Source: Weissella viridescens (GTDB lineage Bacteria > Bacillota > Bacilli > Lactobacillales > Lactobacillaceae). From it: a DNA stretch of 57,323 nt. Shown one piece after another: positions 47,563 to 57,323 of the stretch. The position numbers and the translations under genes are program-made. The stretch is taken from positions 240,684-298,006 of the forward strand of contig NZ_JQBM01000002.1 in assembly GCF_001437355.1 (NCBI RefSeq), read 5' to 3'. Under the pieces are notes generated by a model. It saw nothing but the letters and a program-made list of their open reading frames with translations, was not told the origin of the DNA and ran no database searches. Numbering within the stretch: position 1 is the first letter of the stretch; each line of letters opens with the position of its first letter.

Positions 47563-48105
47563 ATGGCTTATAAGATGGAACCCGGCCGTGTGATTCATAC
47601 AAATGATTATGATGAAGTTGATAGTGAGATTGTTTTTAAAGCGCCAGACGGTGAAAATGCTTTTGAAATTGTCTCAGCATATTTCACACCAGGAACACGT
47701 ACCCAAAAGATTCAGAATACGATGATGCAAATGGTTATGGATAGCATGCGTGCGAATTTGTCGGATGTTGTTCAGCGCGTGTTAGGCAAACCCTACCAAT
47801 TACGTGGTAACCGACCAGAAACTGGTTTTGATGTCGGCGGGCTAATTCAATATATATATAATAATATTTATGGTGTTAGTTTTTCCAATGACGTCAAAAA
47901 ACAATTGGCAAGTGTACAGCATTTGCCATTGAACGAAGCCATGCCAGGGGATTTATTGTTTTGGGGAACCCCTGATTTGATTTCGAATGCAGGCGTTTAC
48001 CTAGGCGGTGGACGATATCTTACGGTTGATTTGATGGGTGGCATTGTCATGATTCAAACGGTTTCAAAAACATGGGAACCTGACTTTGTCGGTAGTTTAC
48101 GTTAA
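47563..48105 (+). CDS. NlpC/P60-like protein lacking catalytic residues (180 aa)
   Basis: Residues about 70-175 align with NlpC/P60: GKPYQLRGNRPETGFD, the PGDLLFWG block and the YLGGGRYL strand are all in order. The nucleophile position DCSG reads DVGG, with Val91 in place of Cys. The histidine of SHVGIYLG reads SNAGVYLG, with Asn142. The later polar residue is not an obvious His. Peptidase activity is therefore not expected. There is no signal peptide, so the protein is probably cytoplasmic. It follows the hydrolase gene and precedes a GNAT gene by 14 nt. Role unknown; a binding or structural role is inference. Confidence 0.78.
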   Translation: MAYKMEPGRVIHTNDYDEVDSEIVFKAPDGENAFEIVSAYFTPGTRTQKIQNTMMQMVMDSMRANLSDVVQRVLGKPYQLRGNRPETGFDVGGLIQYIYNNIYGVSFSNDVKKQLASVQHLPLNEAMPGDLLFWGTPDLISNAGVYLGGGRYLTVDLMGGIVMIQTVSKTWEPDFVGSLR

Positions 48106-48119
48106 GAAGGGGGCAATAA

Positions 48120-48404
48120 ATGATTTATAAATTTTTGCATGAACCAGGTCGCTTTTATTTGGAAGATGATACTGGGACAACGACAGCTGAGATTACCTAC
48201 GCTGAAGGTAACACGTCTGATGTGTGGACAGTTGATCATACCTTTGTGGCGCCTGAATTACGAGGAGCGGGGATGGCTGGACAATTATTGGACCGATTGG
48301 CTGAAGAGGCGCGGTTGAAACATATTAAGTTGAAACCTGTTTGTGCATATGCTAAGGCAGCATTCACCCGTGATGCGAAGTATGATGATGTTAAGGCTGA
48401 ATAG
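48120..48404 (+). CDS. Small GNAT-type N-acetyltransferase
   Basis: The 94-residue protein has the short GCN5-related form: VDHTFVAPELRGAGMAGQLLDRLAEEA holds the acetyl-CoA loop R-G-A-G-M-A, then KLKPVCAYAKAAF. This is the YjdJ/CG type, which is smaller than normal GNATs. The substrate is unknown. It follows the NlpC-like gene by 14 nt after AAGGGGG, so the two are likely co-transcribed. Confidence 0.85.
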   Translation: MIYKFLHEPGRFYLEDDTGTTTAEITYAEGNTSDVWTVDHTFVAPELRGAGMAGQLLDRLAEEARLKHIKLKPVCAYAKAAFTRDAKYDDVKAE

Positions 48405-48478
48405 GGTGAATGACTTTAGTAATCTACTTTTTTTGGTTATAATAGAATGTATGAATTTATATGAAATGAGAAAATGAT

Positions 48479-49021
48479 ATGCCTCGAAAATTTGCAATTG
48501 TTGAAAAATATTCTGACGCCGGCTTAGAATTGCCTAAGCGTGCGACACAGCAAGCGGCTGGATATGATTTCCAAGCAGCAACTGATTTTACCCTACCGTC
48601 AATTTGGCGTGTCCCTTTTTTACGTGTTCTAAAAAAGATCCGTATTGGTGAAGCATTGACAACGGATGAAATGAAGCAGGCCAAGGCCGATGTTAAGCCA
48701 CTACTTGTACCAACGGGCGTTAAGGTGTACATGGAAGAAAATGAGTATTTGATGATTGCAAATCGTTCATCAAATCCGCTTAAGCGTGGACTTGTTTTGC
48801 CTAATGGTGTCGGTATTATTGACGCTGATTATGTCGATAACGAGCAAAACGAGGGTGAGATTTTCGTCCAAATGATTAACTGGGGACTTACTGACCGTAC
48901 AATTAAAAAAGGCGAACGGATTGCGCAAGGAATCTTTATGCCATTCCTAGTGACGGATGATGATGCACAGGATACTAAAGCAGATCGTATCGGTGGATTT
49001 GGTAGTTCTGGCATCAAGTAA
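48479..49021 (+). CDS. dut: dUTP diphosphatase
   Basis: The 180-residue trimeric dUTPase has all five motifs: AAGYDF, RSSNPLKRGL, the GVGIIDADY uracil pocket, GERIAQGIF and the C-terminal RIGGFGSSG arm. An insertion of about 35 residues follows motif 1 (IWRVPFLRVLKKIR region), so it is longer than the common ~150. It hydrolyses dUTP to dUMP, keeping uracil out of DNA. The ribosome site is weak (GAAATGAGAAAATGAT). radA follows after 9 nt. Confidence 0.95.
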   Translation: MPRKFAIVEKYSDAGLELPKRATQQAAGYDFQAATDFTLPSIWRVPFLRVLKKIRIGEALTTDEMKQAKADVKPLLVPTGVKVYMEENEYLMIANRSSNPLKRGLVLPNGVGIIDADYVDNEQNEGEIFVQMINWGLTDRTIKKGERIAQGIFMPFLVTDDDAQDTKADRIGGFGSSGIK

Positions 49022-49030
49022 GGAGTAATG

Positions 49031-50407
49031 ATGGCAAAGGCAAAAACGCAGTTTGTGTGTTCAAACTGTGGTAATGTTTCGCAACGCTACATGGGACGTT
49101 GTCCTTCATGTGGTGCTTGGGGAACCTTGGTTGAAGAAGTACAACAACCAGAAAAAGCAGATCGCAAGTCGCGTGTAAACTTAGCGGGACAAACGGCAAA
49201 GGTTGAACGCCTTGATGAAGTTGATATCGAAGAAACGCCGCGCATCTTAACACAATCCGAAGAGTTTAATCGCGTCCTAGGTGGTGGCATTGTGCCAGGC
49301 TCACTGGTTCTAATTGGTGGTGACCCTGGGATTGGAAAGTCAACACTGTTGCTACAAATTTCAGGTGACTTATCAAGTCATGGTCAACGTGTTCTATATG
49401 TTTCCGGTGAGGAAAGTGCGTCACAGATTAAACTTCGAGCAGAGCGGTTGGGGGTTCAAGGGGATGCAGAATTTTATTTGTATCCAGAGACGGACATGTC
49501 AGCTATCCGTAAAGCGATTGATGAATCTAAGCCCGATTTTGTCGTGATTGACTCAATTCAAACGATGCAACAACCTGATATTAGTTCGGCCATTGGGTCC
49601 GTTGCCCAAATTCGTGAAACCACGGCGGAACTCTTGCAAATTGCCAAGACGAACGGCATTACCATTTTTATTGTCGGTCACGTGACCAAAGAAGGGGCGA
49701 TTGCAGGGCCGAAAATTTTGGAACACATGGTGGATACGGTTTTGTATTTCGAAGGTGATAATCAACGTAGTTACCGGTTGTTGCGAGCGGCTAAAAATCG
49801 TTTCGGTTCAACTAATGAATTAGGTGTCTTTGAAATGGTGCATGAAGGTTTGAGTGAAGTGAAAAATCCTTCAGAAATGTTTTTGGAAGAACGCTTAGAG
49901 CATGCGAGTGGATCAGCTGTTGTCGTTGCCTTAGAGGGAACGCGTCCAGTTTTGGTGGAAGTGCAAGCCTTAGTGACACCGACGGTTTTTGGTAATGCAC
50001 AACGTACGGCCTCTGGGATTGATCGCAATCGTGTTTCAGTTTTGATGGCCGTGTTGGAGAAGCGGGCCAACTTGTTGATGCAAAATGAGGATGCCTATGT
50101 CCGTGCGGCTGGAGGCGTAAAACTTGAGGAACCGGGGATTGATTTGGCCTTAGCTGTTGCAATTGCATCAAGTTATCGTGATAAAGAAACCCGTGTGGGA
50201 GACGCCTTTGTTGGTGAAATTGGGTTGACTGGTGAAATTCGTCGAGTACCGCGGATGCTTGACCGTATCTTGGAAGCGCAAAAATTGGGATTCAAGCGCG
50301 TTTTTGTACCACAAAAAGCCCTTGAAGGAAAACAAGACGAAATTACGGATATCGAAGTTGTCAGTGTTAAAACGCTCGCCGATGCATTGCAGCGGGCGCT
50401 AGATTAG
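49031..50407 (+). CDS. radA: DNA repair protein RadA (Sms)
   Basis: The 458-residue protein has an N-terminal zinc finger (Cys10, Cys13, Cys24, Cys27), a RecA-like ATPase with [10 protein letters not shown] near residue 97, the RadA signature KNRFG, and a C-terminal Lon-like domain. It processes recombination intermediates and drives branch migration. Two ATGs lie side by side; I choose 49031 because the AAGGAG is 5 nt away, not 2. It lies in the common dut-radA-PIN/TRAM-gltX order. Confidence 0.96.
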   Translation: MAKAKTQFVCSNCGNVSQRYMGRCPSCGAWGTLVEEVQQPEKADRKSRVNLAGQTAKVERLDEVDIEETPRILTQSEEFNRVLGGGIVPGSLVLIGGDPGIGKSTLLLQISGDLSSHGQRVLYVSGEESASQIKLRAERLGVQGDAEFYLYPETDMSAIRKAIDESKPDFVVIDSIQTMQQPDISSAIGSVAQIRETTAELLQIAKTNGITIFIVGHVTKEGAIAGPKILEHMVDTVLYFEGDNQRSYRLLRAAKNRFGSTNELGVFEMVHEGLSEVKNPSEMFLEERLEHASGSAVVVALEGTRPVLVEVQALVTPTVFGNAQRTASGIDRNRVSVLMAVLEKRANLLMQNEDAYVRAAGGVKLEEPGIDLALAVAIASSYRDKETRVGDAFVGEIGLTGEIRRVPRMLDRILEAQKLGFKRVFVPQKALEGKQDEITDIEVVSVKTLADALQRALD

Positions 50408-50417
50408 GAGGAGTTAA

Positions 50418-51527
50418 TTGAAGATGCGTAAACGAATCATTCAATTGGCCTACATCATTTTAGGCGGTGCATTGACCATTAATGTACTACCGGTTTTATG
50501 GCGGGTGATGGGAGTCCAAAATGACTTATGGTTAAACAATGTTGTGGTAAATTTCTTAAGTGGTGGGCTGATTAGTTTTATTATTAGTGTGCCAACTTGG
50601 CGTTATGTTGACAACGGCATTCGAGAAATTGAAAATTTCCTAAATCGACAATCTCCTTTGATGCTATTAGTTGGCTCATTAGGAACTTTGATTGGGTTAG
50701 CTTTAGCGGTCTTTATTACAGCACCACTCCAACGTATGGATAGTGTTCTTATGAGTTCAGTCATCCCGGTTTTAATTATGCTATTATTCGGATATTTGGG
50801 ATTTCGACTCGGAACAACCAGAATTGATGAGTGGCGGAATTTAATTCCTTCGCTAAATAATATGTCGCGTCTGACAAAAATTCGTGGGCATAAGAAGGAT
50901 GATGATGAGGCGGCTGAGGCTGGCGAAGAGAACTACCATCATTATAAAATTTTGGATACAAATATTTTGATTGATGGCCGGATTCTTGATATCGTTAAGA
51001 CTGGTTTTATTGAAGGGACTTTATTGGTACCAAACTTTGTCTTGTATGAGCTTCAATATTTGGCTGATAAAGGTGAAGAGATTAAACGAGTACGTGGTCG
51101 ACGTGGTTTAGATGTATTGAATGAATTACGCGAGCAAACTTTAATTCCTTTGGAAATGTGGGAAGGCGACTACAAAAACATCAAAGAGGTTGATGAAAAG
51201 TTAATTCAACTGGCCAAAGACCTTGATGGTGCCTTAGTAACCAATGACTTTAACTTGAATAAGGTTACTCAATTCCAGAGTGTTAAAGTATTGAACTTAA
51301 ATGCCTTGGCGGGCGCATTACGTCCAAGCATTAAAGTTGGCGATCACTTAACCGTTACGCTTGTTAAAAATGGAACTGAACGACAACAAGCCGTTGCTTA
51401 TCTTGATGACGGGACAATGGTTGTTGTTGAGGATGGACGTGATAAACTTCAACAAAAGGTTAATGTGGAAGTAACCTCTGCTCTGCAGACTGATGCTGGT
51501 CGGATGATTTTCGCAAAGCTAGTTTAA
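50418..51527 (+). CDS. PIN/TRAM domain membrane protein (YacL-like)
   Basis: The 369-residue protein starts with about four hydrophobic segments (residues 5-145). A PIN nuclease-like domain follows, with acidic residues in LDTNILIDGR near 180 and TNDFNLNKV near 275, and a C-terminal TRAM-like beta domain. The start is uncertain: TTG at 50418 is 6 nt after AGGAGG, while ATG at 50424 is 12 nt after it. The family is conserved next to radA and gltX in Firmicutes; its target RNA is not known to me. Confidence 0.9.
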   Translation: MKMRKRIIQLAYIILGGALTINVLPVLWRVMGVQNDLWLNNVVVNFLSGGLISFIISVPTWRYVDNGIREIENFLNRQSPLMLLVGSLGTLIGLALAVFITAPLQRMDSVLMSSVIPVLIMLLFGYLGFRLGTTRIDEWRNLIPSLNNMSRLTKIRGHKKDDDEAAEAGEENYHHYKILDTNILIDGRILDIVKTGFIEGTLLVPNFVLYELQYLADKGEEIKRVRGRRGLDVLNELREQTLIPLEMWEGDYKNIKEVDEKLIQLAKDLDGALVTNDFNLNKVTQFQSVKVLNLNALAGALRPSIKVGDHLTVTLVKNGTERQQAVAYLDDGTMVVVEDGRDKLQQKVNVEVTSALQTDAGRMIFAKLV

Positions 51528-51601
51528 AGCGTTGAAACAAACCGCATTCGGCGGTATATTAGAAGATGACAAAACAAGAAAAAATAAAGGAGTCGGTAAC
51601 A

Positions 51602-53098
51602 ATGACTGAAACGACTGAAAAAAAGGTACGTGTGCGTTATGCACCATCACCAACGGGACATTTGCATATTGGGAATGCCCGTACCGCCCTCTTTAATTGG
51701 CTATACGCACGCCATTACAATGGAGAATTTGTAGTCCGAATTGAAGATACAGATCAAACGCGTAATATTGCGGATGGTGAACGTTCACAATTAGACAATT
51801 TAGCTTGGCTAGGTTTGGATTGGGATGAGTCACCCGCAAATCCAGGTGAATACGGTCCTTACCGTCAATCAGAACGATTGGATATCTACAAGCCGTTGAT
51901 TCAAGATTTGTTGGATCGTGGGTTGGCATACAAGTCATATAAGACGGCGGAAGAATTGCAAGCAGAGCGTGAAGCGCAACAAGCTGCTAAACAAGCACCG
52001 CACTACGTCTATGAGTATGCTGATATGACTGATGAAGAAATTGTCGCTGCTCAAGCGGAAGCTGAAGCAAAGGGCTTGCCAGCTGTCGTACGTTTGCATG
52101 TACCAGAAAATAAGGTTTATGCTTGGGATGACATTGTTAAGGGTCATGTTGAAATTAATTCAGATACTGTAGGTGGCGATTGGGTCATTCAAAAAGCTGA
52201 CGGGATGCCAACTTATAACTTTGCGGTTGTAGTTGATGATCACATGATGGAAATTTCTCACGTTTTGCGTGGGGATGATCACGTGTCAAACACACCTAAG
52301 CAATTGATGATTTATGAGGCTTTCGGTTGGGAAGCTCCAGTCTTTGGTCACATGTCATTGATCATTAATGCTGAAACTGGTAAGAAGCTTTCTAAGCGTG
52401 ATGAAACAATCTTGCAATTCATCGAACAATATCGTGAATTGGGGTACTTACCTGAAGCGATGTTGAACTTTATTGCTTTGTTGGGTTGGTCACCAGTTGG
52501 TGAAAAGGAAATCTTCACAAAGAAGCAATTAGTTAAGCAATTTGATGAAAAGCGTTTGTCAAAGTCACCAGCTAAGTTTGATAATAAAAAGCTTGAATGG
52601 ATTAACAATGAATGGATCAAGACTGGTGATCAAGACATGGTCTTTGATAAGATGATGCAACAATTAGTTAAGTCAGAATTGGTTGACCCAGCTGAATTGA
52701 CACCTGAAAAGATGCAGTGGTTGCGTTCAGTGATGAATGTATACATGGATGGTGTTTCATACACTGCCCAAATTGTTGATCTAATTAAGCCTGTTTTCTT
52801 CACAATGCCTGGCCCAACAGCTATTCCTGACTCACAAAAGGAATGGATGAAGGGTGACGATGTGCCATTGCTATTGGCTAAGTTTAGTGAAAAGCTTACA
52901 GCATTACCAATTTTTGATGCTTACAACATCTTAAACGCGGTTCGTGAGATTCAAGCCGAAACTGGTGTGCGTGGACGTGAACTTTGGAATCCATTGCGTA
53001 TTGCCACAACACGTCAAGAACAAGGACCTAATTTGGGTTCATTGCTTGAATTACTTGGTCGTGAACAAACATTGGCAAATATTAAAGAATTCTATTAA
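51602..53098 (+). CDS. gltX: Glutamyl-tRNA synthetase
   Basis: The 498-residue class I synthetase has [15 protein letters not shown] with the HIGH-type motif at residues 20-24 and KKLSKRDE as the KMSKS-type loop near 262. It charges tRNA-Glu, and in many Firmicutes also tRNA-Gln for later amidation. I cannot tell from the window whether it is non-discriminating. ATG 51602 follows AAAGGAG; an ATG 36 nt upstream lacks a site. No T-box leader is seen. Confidence 0.96.
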   Translation: MTETTEKKVRVRYAPSPTGHLHIGNARTALFNWLYARHYNGEFVVRIEDTDQTRNIADGERSQLDNLAWLGLDWDESPANPGEYGPYRQSERLDIYKPLIQDLLDRGLAYKSYKTAEELQAEREAQQAAKQAPHYVYEYADMTDEEIVAAQAEAEAKGLPAVVRLHVPENKVYAWDDIVKGHVEINSDTVGGDWVIQKADGMPTYNFAVVVDDHMMEISHVLRGDDHVSNTPKQLMIYEAFGWEAPVFGHMSLIINAETGKKLSKRDETILQFIEQYRELGYLPEAMLNFIALLGWSPVGEKEIFTKKQLVKQFDEKRLSKSPAKFDNKKLEWINNEWIKTGDQDMVFDKMMQQLVKSELVDPAELTPEKMQWLRSVMNVYMDGVSYTAQIVDLIKPVFFTMPGPTAIPDSQKEWMKGDDVPLLLAKFSEKLTALPIFDAYNILNAVREIQAETGVRGRELWNPLRIATTRQEQGPNLGSLLELLGREQTLANIKEFY

Positions 53099-53107
53099 TC
53101 AGAAAAA

Positions 53108-53137
53108 ACACAGCCCAGTCTCTGGGGTGTGTTTTTT
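53108..53137 (+). terminator. Intrinsic terminator after gltX
   Basis: Arms ACACAGCCCAG/CTGGGGTGTGT with one internal mismatch, a TCT loop and a run of T's. Confidence 0.85.
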
Positions 53138-53167
53138 TGCAGATGGCTATGATAATTTGTCAAACAA

Positions 53168-53251
53168 TGTTAAAATATAAAGGTTATTGAACACAGAAAA
53201 TGGGTGCTGTAAACGGCTCGTTCTGTATAAAGGCTAATGTCAAAACATTAG
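53168..53251 (+). promoter_or_regulatory. secA promoter and hairpin leader
   Basis: An extended -10 TGTTAAAAT (53168-53176) precedes a leader of about 130 nt. The leader has a perfect 7-bp hairpin CTAATGT-CAAA-ACATTAG (53234-53251). It lacks a T-run, so it is not a terminator. No SecM-like peptide is obvious. Confidence 0.5.
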
Positions 53252-53313
53252 TAACAAACAATAAGCATCATAAAATAAAAAGAAAAATCTTTACAAAAAA
53301 AGGAAGATTGAGC

Positions 53314-55686
53314 ATGGCTAATCCATTACGAAAAATTATTGAAAGTGATCGCGGTACATTAAAGCGATTATCTCGTACTGCCGATGAAGTGATGGCATAC
53401 GAAGATGAAATAGCAGCCTTGTCTGACGAAGAACTTCAAGCCAAGACCCCATACTTCCGTGATTTACTTGAAAATCAAGGGAAGACGCTTGATGATATCT
53501 TGCCTGAAGCGTTTGCGGTTGTCCGTGAAGCTGCTAAGCGAGTATTGGGACTATTTCCATTTAAGGTGCAAGTCATGGGATCATTGGTCTTGCATGGCGG
53601 AAACATCGCTGAAATGCGAACTGGTGAAGGGAAAACGTTAACAGCCACAATGGCGGTTTATTTGAATGCCTTACCTGGTAAGGGCGTTCACGTTGTCACG
53701 GTTAATGAGTATCTATCTGAACGAGATGGTGAAGAAATGGGTGAGCTATATAACTGGCTCGGCCTATCTGTGGGTATTAACGTTTCAGATATGTCACCAG
53801 AAGAGAAGCGTGAAGCCTATGATGCTGATATCACGTACTCAACCAACTCTGAAATCGGCTTTGATTTCTTACGTGATAACATGGTTGCCCGCAAGGAAGA
53901 TCGTGTACAACGTCCGTTGAACTTTGCTTTGGTCGATGAAGTTGACTCAATTTTGATTGATGAAGCGCGAACACCATTGATTATTTCTGGTGCACCGGCA
54001 CAAGAAAACACACAGCTTTACATTCGAACTGATCGTTTCGTGAAGACTTTGGAAGAAGAAACAGACTATACAGTAGATTTGGAATCAAAGACCGTTAACC
54101 TAACGGATGAAGGAATTAAGAAGGGTGAAAAATACTTCAACCTACCAAATCTTTATGCGGATGGAAACTCAGCATTGACTCACCACCTAGACCAAGCCTT
54201 GCGTGCCAACTATACAATGTTGAACAATAAGGACTATGTTGTGCGTGATGGGGAAGTTGTATTGGTCGATGCGTTCTCAGGACGTATTCAAGAAGGTCGT
54301 CGTTTCTCTGATGGTCTTCACCAAGCTTTGGAAGCTAAGGAAAAGGTTGATATTCAAGAAGATAATCGGGCTATGGCATCGATTACCTACCAAAACTTAT
54401 TCCGCCGTTACAGCAAGTTGTCTGGTATGACTGGAACAGCACAAACTGAAGCTGAAGAATTCCGCGAAATTTATAACATGGAAGTAACAACCATTCCAAC
54501 CAATCGACCAATTCAACGTGTCGACGAACCGGATTTGTTGTACCCTAACTTACATTCAAAGTTCAACGCTGTTGTAAAGTTGGTTGAACAATTGCATAGT
54601 AAGGGGCAACCAATCTTGATTGGTACTGTTGCTGTTGAAACATCAGAATATTTGTCTAATCTTTTGGATCAACGTCATATTCCGCACAATGTGTTGAATG
54701 CCAAGAACCACGCCCGTGAAGCTGAAATCATTGCCAATGCCGGTCAACAAGGTGCCGTAACAATCGCCACTAACATGGCTGGTCGTGGAACTGATATTAA
54801 GCTTGGCCCTGGGGTCAAGGAAGTTGGCGGATTAGCCGTTATTGGAACTGAGCGTCACGAATCACGTCGTATTGATAATCAATTACGTGGACGTGCCGGA
54901 CGTCAAGGAGATCCTGGTTACTCACAATTCTTCTTGTCACTAGAAGATGACTTGATGCTACGTTTCGGTGGTGATCGTTTGAAGAACATGATGGAGCAAA
55001 TGAATCTACAGGATGAAGATGCTGTTATCAAGAACCGTTTGATTACCCGTTCAGTTGAATCTGCCCAACGTCGTGTTGAAGGAAACAACTATGATTCACG
55101 TAAAAACGTTTTGCAATATGATGATGTGATGTCACAACAACGTGAAGCTTTCTATAAAGATCGTAACGAAGTCATTGATGAAGAACATTCTTTGAAAGAT
55201 GTTATTTTGCCAATGGTTGAACGTACGATTAACCGCGTGGTTGACAACAATACCATTGGTAAGGAAAACGAGTGGGATTTGTTCGCATTGAATGACTTTG
55301 CGCGTTCTGTTCTTGTACCGGAAGATGATATCAATGTGTCAGATTTGCGTAACAAGGATCGTGATCAATTGAAGGACTACTTGTATAAGCGTGCCAAGGA
55401 AGTCTACAACCAAAAGGCTGAACAACTACAAGATGATGAGCAATTCTTGCAATTCACGCGTGTTGTCATTCTCCGTGTTGTTGATAACTATTGGACCGAA
55501 CACATGGAAAATATGAACCAATTACGTGATTCAATCCAATTGCGTGGTTACGGTCAATTAAATCCATTGATTGAGTATCAAGAAGAAGGATTCCGCATGT
55601 TTGAAGAAATGATTGCTTCAATTGAATACGACTCAACGCGTCTGTTCATGAAGTCTGAAATTCGTCAAAATCTACGTGCTGAATAA
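53314..55686 (+). CDS. secA: Preprotein translocase ATPase SecA (housekeeping)
   Basis: The 790-residue SecA has Walker A MRTGEGKT near residue 102, the [19 protein letters not shown] block and MAGRGTDI. It powers general Sec export with SecYEG, in contrast to SecA2 at 9343. The C-terminal zinc-binding tail found in many SecA proteins is absent; the protein ends with a MKSEIRQNL segment. The ATG at 53314 follows AGGAAG; the frame is open further upstream to 53200 but without a site. It is followed by a terminator and then prfB. Confidence 0.97.
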   Translation: MANPLRKIIESDRGTLKRLSRTADEVMAYEDEIAALSDEELQAKTPYFRDLLENQGKTLDDILPEAFAVVREAAKRVLGLFPFKVQVMGSLVLHGGNIAEMRTGEGKTLTATMAVYLNALPGKGVHVVTVNEYLSERDGEEMGELYNWLGLSVGINVSDMSPEEKREAYDADITYSTNSEIGFDFLRDNMVARKEDRVQRPLNFALVDEVDSILIDEARTPLIISGAPAQENTQLYIRTDRFVKTLEEETDYTVDLESKTVNLTDEGIKKGEKYFNLPNLYADGNSALTHHLDQALRANYTMLNNKDYVVRDGEVVLVDAFSGRIQEGRRFSDGLHQALEAKEKVDIQEDNRAMASITYQNLFRRYSKLSGMTGTAQTEAEEFREIYNMEVTTIPTNRPIQRVDEPDLLYPNLHSKFNAVVKLVEQLHSKGQPILIGTVAVETSEYLSNLLDQRHIPHNVLNAKNHAREAEIIANAGQQGAVTIATNMAGRGTDIKLGPGVKEVGGLAVIGTERHESRRIDNQLRGRAGRQGDPGYSQFFLSLEDDLMLRFGGDRLKNMMEQMNLQDEDAVIKNRLITRSVESAQRRVEGNNYDSRKNVLQYDDVMSQQREAFYKDRNEVIDEEHSLKDVILPMVERTINRVVDNNTIGKENEWDLFALNDFARSVLVPEDDINVSDLRNKDRDQLKDYLYKRAKEVYNQKAEQLQDDEQFLQFTRVVILRVVDNYWTEHMENMNQLRDSIQLRGYGQLNPLIEYQEEGFRMFEEMIASIEYDSTRLFMKSEIRQNLRAE

Positions 55687-55690
55687 ACAA

Positions 55691-55720
55691 AAAAAGCCGG
55701 GATTGCATCCCGACTTTTTT
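55691..55720 (+). terminator. Intrinsic terminator between secA and prfB
   Basis: Arms AGCCGGGAT/ATCCCGACT with one mismatch, a TGC loop and a run of six T. Confidence 0.82.
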
Positions 55721-55743
55721 CTTTAGGTGAAAGAGAGGTTGCT

Positions 55744-56862
55744 ATGGAATTAGCAGAAGCGCGGCGCCAATTAAATGAGATGACTGAAGAAGTGAACAAC
55801 TTTGGAAAGTCATTAGACCTAGGGGCTATGAATGACGAAATCGCCGCTAATGAAGATGAGATGAGCCACCCGGATTTTTGGAATGATCACGAAGCAGCGC
55901 AAAAAGTGATTGATCAAAATAATGATTTGAAGAATCGCCGAGATAACTATCTTAAGTTAGAAGACGAAGTTGAAGAGGCAACGGCTGGATTAGAATTGTT
56001 GACTGAAGATCCAGAAGATCCCGATATGCAAGCAGAGATGGATGAAAGTCTAGCCCAATTGGCGCAAGACCTAGAAGCATACCGTTTGGAGCAACTCTTA
56101 AACGAACCGTACGATAAGAAAAATGCAATTCTTGAAATTCATCCTGGTTCGGGCGGAACTGAGTCCGCTGATTGGGGTGCTAATATGCAACGCATGTACA
56201 CGCGTTGGGCGGAACAACACGGATTCAAGGTCGAAGTGCTCGATTACCATGCAGGGGATGTTGCTGGAATCGATTCAGCAACTTTGAAAATTGTCGGGCG
56301 TAATGCCTATGGTTATTTACGTTCAGAACGTGGCGTGCATCGTTTTGTGCGTATCTCACCATTTGATTCAGCTGGTCGCCGTCATACATCGTTCGTGTCG
56401 ATTGATGTGATGCCTGAGTTGGATGACTCAGTTGAAGTTGATATCAATCCAGCAGACGTTAAAATGGATGTCTACCGTGCATCTGGGGCTGGAGGACAGC
56501 ACATTAACAAGACGTCTTCAGCGGTGCGTCTAACCCACGAACCAACTGGTATCGTAGTCGCCTCGCAACAAGAGCGTTCACAATTCCAAAATAAAGATTT
56601 AGCCTATAACATGTTGCGAGCTAAATTGTATCAATTGGAAATGGATAAGAAGGAAGCTGAACGTGCAAAGATTGCCGGAAGCCAAATGGAAAACGGCTGG
56701 GGATCACAAATCCGTTCTTACGTCTTCCAACCATATCGTATGGTTAAAGACCACCGTACGAATTACGAATCAAGTAACCCACAAGCAGTGATGGATGGTG
56801 CTTTAGATCCGTTCATTGACGCTTACTTACGTTGGAAACTTGCTTCAGAAAACCCCGAATAA
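55744..56862 (+). CDS. prfB: Peptide chain release factor 2
   Basis: The 372-residue RF2 has the SPF stop-codon recognition tripeptide (RISPFDSAG) and the GGQ motif at 250-252 in SGAGGQHINKT. It releases peptides at UGA and UAA. The whole gene is one frame. At residues 23-27 (SLDLG), where most bacteria have an in-frame UGA needing a +1 shift, the codons read straight through, so autoregulatory frameshifting is absent. It starts at ATG 55744 after GAGAGG. Confidence 0.96.
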   Translation: MELAEARRQLNEMTEEVNNFGKSLDLGAMNDEIAANEDEMSHPDFWNDHEAAQKVIDQNNDLKNRRDNYLKLEDEVEEATAGLELLTEDPEDPDMQAEMDESLAQLAQDLEAYRLEQLLNEPYDKKNAILEIHPGSGGTESADWGANMQRMYTRWAEQHGFKVEVLDYHAGDVAGIDSATLKIVGRNAYGYLRSERGVHRFVRISPFDSAGRRHTSFVSIDVMPELDDSVEVDINPADVKMDVYRASGAGGQHINKTSSAVRLTHEPTGIVVASQQERSQFQNKDLAYNMLRAKLYQLEMDKKEAERAKIAGSQMENGWGSQIRSYVFQPYRMVKDHRTNYESSNPQAVMDGALDPFIDAYLRWKLASENPE

Positions 56863-56865
56863 AAT

Positions 56866-56902
56866 AAAACGCATCAGACGATAAAAGCCTGATGCGTTTT
56901 TG
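56866..56902. terminator. Bidirectional terminator after prfB
   Basis: A perfect 12-bp stem AAAACGCATCAG/CTGATGCGTTTT with an 11-nt loop and a T-run. It can also end the convergent 72-aa gene. Confidence 0.88.
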
Positions 56903-56912
56903 TTTTAGATTT

Positions 56913-57131
56913 TTATAGAAAAGCGTAGGCCGCGGCAGCCAAAAGTCCAAGTACAATAATAAGGACCATGATGATGACAATGACCTTAACCCATGTTGGG
57001 TAAGGTTTGACCGGCTCTGTATCAGTCGCTTCTTCAAGCAAGTGAGCTTCATACTTGTCGATTTGATCTTCGGTAGGGACTGTTTGATCTTGCTTTTTTT
57101 CATTGGGCATATTGATTTTTTGCTTACTCAT
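56913..57131 (-). CDS. Small single-pass membrane protein (72 aa)
   Basis: The product has a polar, acidic N-terminus of about 46 residues and one hydrophobic C-terminal helix (residues about 47-71), giving a tail-anchored layout. The ATG at 57131 follows GGAG with 7-nt spacing, which supports translation. It is similar in form, though not clearly in sequence, to the 61-aa protein at 9063. I do not recognise the family. It is convergent with prfB and shares its terminator. Confidence 0.6.
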   Translation of the reverse strand: MSKQKINMPNEKKQDQTVPTEDQIDKYEAHLLEEATDTEPVKPYPTWVKVIVIIMVLIIVLGLLAAAAYAFL

Positions 57132-57205
57132 CAGGGTTCTCCATTCAGTGTTTACATGTATAGCTAAAGCATAAAGAAAAATTCCTGAAAATGCAAATAA
57201 ATGTC

Positions 57206-57233
57206 TTGAATTTTTGATTTGAGTCGGTATAAT
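57206..57233 (+). promoter_or_regulatory. Promoter of the tRNA-Lys gene
   Basis: TTGAAT (57206-57211), 16-nt spacer, perfect TATAAT (57228-57233), 35 nt before the tRNA. Confidence 0.7.
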
Positions 57234-57267
57234 GGTTTAAGTAAGCTAATTTGTTAGCAAACGATAT

Positions 57268-57323
57268 GTCTCCATAGCTCAGTTGGTAGAGCAAGGGACT
57301 TTTAATCCTTGGGTCCACGGTTC
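57268..57323 (+). tRNA. tRNA-Lys (TTT anticodon), 3' end outside the window
   Basis: The 5' acceptor strand GTCTCCA, TA, D stem GCTC/GAGC and anticodon stem AGGGA/TCCTT with loop CTTTTAA (anticodon TTT) are visible. The T loop starts at the window end (GGTTC). The 3' acceptor strand is cut off. Confidence 0.92.

Noticed and set aside
53200..53313. N-terminal extension of SecA by 38 residues
   Set aside because: It lacks a ribosome site and covers the leader hairpin. The ATG at 53314 gives the normal SecA N-terminus.

Overview
The window looks like a chromosomal segment of a low-to-mid GC lactic acid bacterium of the Lactobacillales. A Leuconostocaceae-type genome, most plausibly Weissella, is my inference. 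The reasons are separate D- and L-lactate dehydrogenases, an alsS/budA acetoin branch, ClpL, a KxYKxGKxW signal-peptide protein with glucan-binding-type repeats, and a complete accessory Sec/serine-rich-repeat adhesin locus. No rRNA, insertion sequence, prophage or CRISPR array was seen.

Layout. (1) 1-2.0 kb, minus strand: the N-terminal part of a large secreted repeat protein that runs off the left edge, then a small membrane protein. (2) 2.1-8.9 kb: the housekeeping block uvrA, a 39-aa basic protein, rapZ, yvcK, whiA, clpP. (3) 9.0-34.6 kb: the accessory secretion island. It holds a divergent 61-aa membrane protein, then secA2-secY2-asp1-asp2-asp3-gtfA-gtfB, then two tandem serine-rich repeat adhesins. 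The first adhesin carries one in-frame TAA; the second is intact at 3378 aa. (4) 34.7-44.1 kb: pyruvate metabolism genes. These are D-ldh with an orphan PTS EIIC-like protein, a second EIIC-like paralogue, a PEBP-family protein, rpmF, a universal stress protein, a MarR regulator, tRNA-Gln, L-ldh, and the minus-strand alsS-budA pair. (5) 44.2-57.3 kb: clpL under a CIRCE-like operator, a LysM-CHAP hydrolase, an NlpC/P60-like protein without its catalytic residues, GNAT, dut, radA, a PIN/TRAM protein, gltX, secA, prfB, a small membrane protein and a partial tRNA-Lys.

How the genes work together. In the island, GtfA/GtfB should put GlcNAc on serines of the adhesins in the cytoplasm. Asp1-3 should escort and modify the glycoprotein, and SecA2/SecY2 should export it. 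The adhesins share one layout: glycine-containing KxYKxGKxW-type signal, short SRR1, a non-repetitive presumed binding region, long SRR2, a stalk of GA/FIVAR-like three-helix modules, and a sorting signal. The island has no obvious Asp4/Asp5, no further glycosyltransferases and a short GtfB.

Most notable observations. A hidden 18-nt codon register (AGY-x-TCN-x-TCN-x) runs through SRR2 of the large adhesin. The first adhesin has a single nonsense codon in an otherwise intact frame. The second adhesin has LPDTA in place of LPxTG. The NlpC/P60 homologue has lost its catalytic Cys and His. Orphan EIIC paralogues sit beside D-ldh. A terminator-like hairpin lies between alsS and budA.
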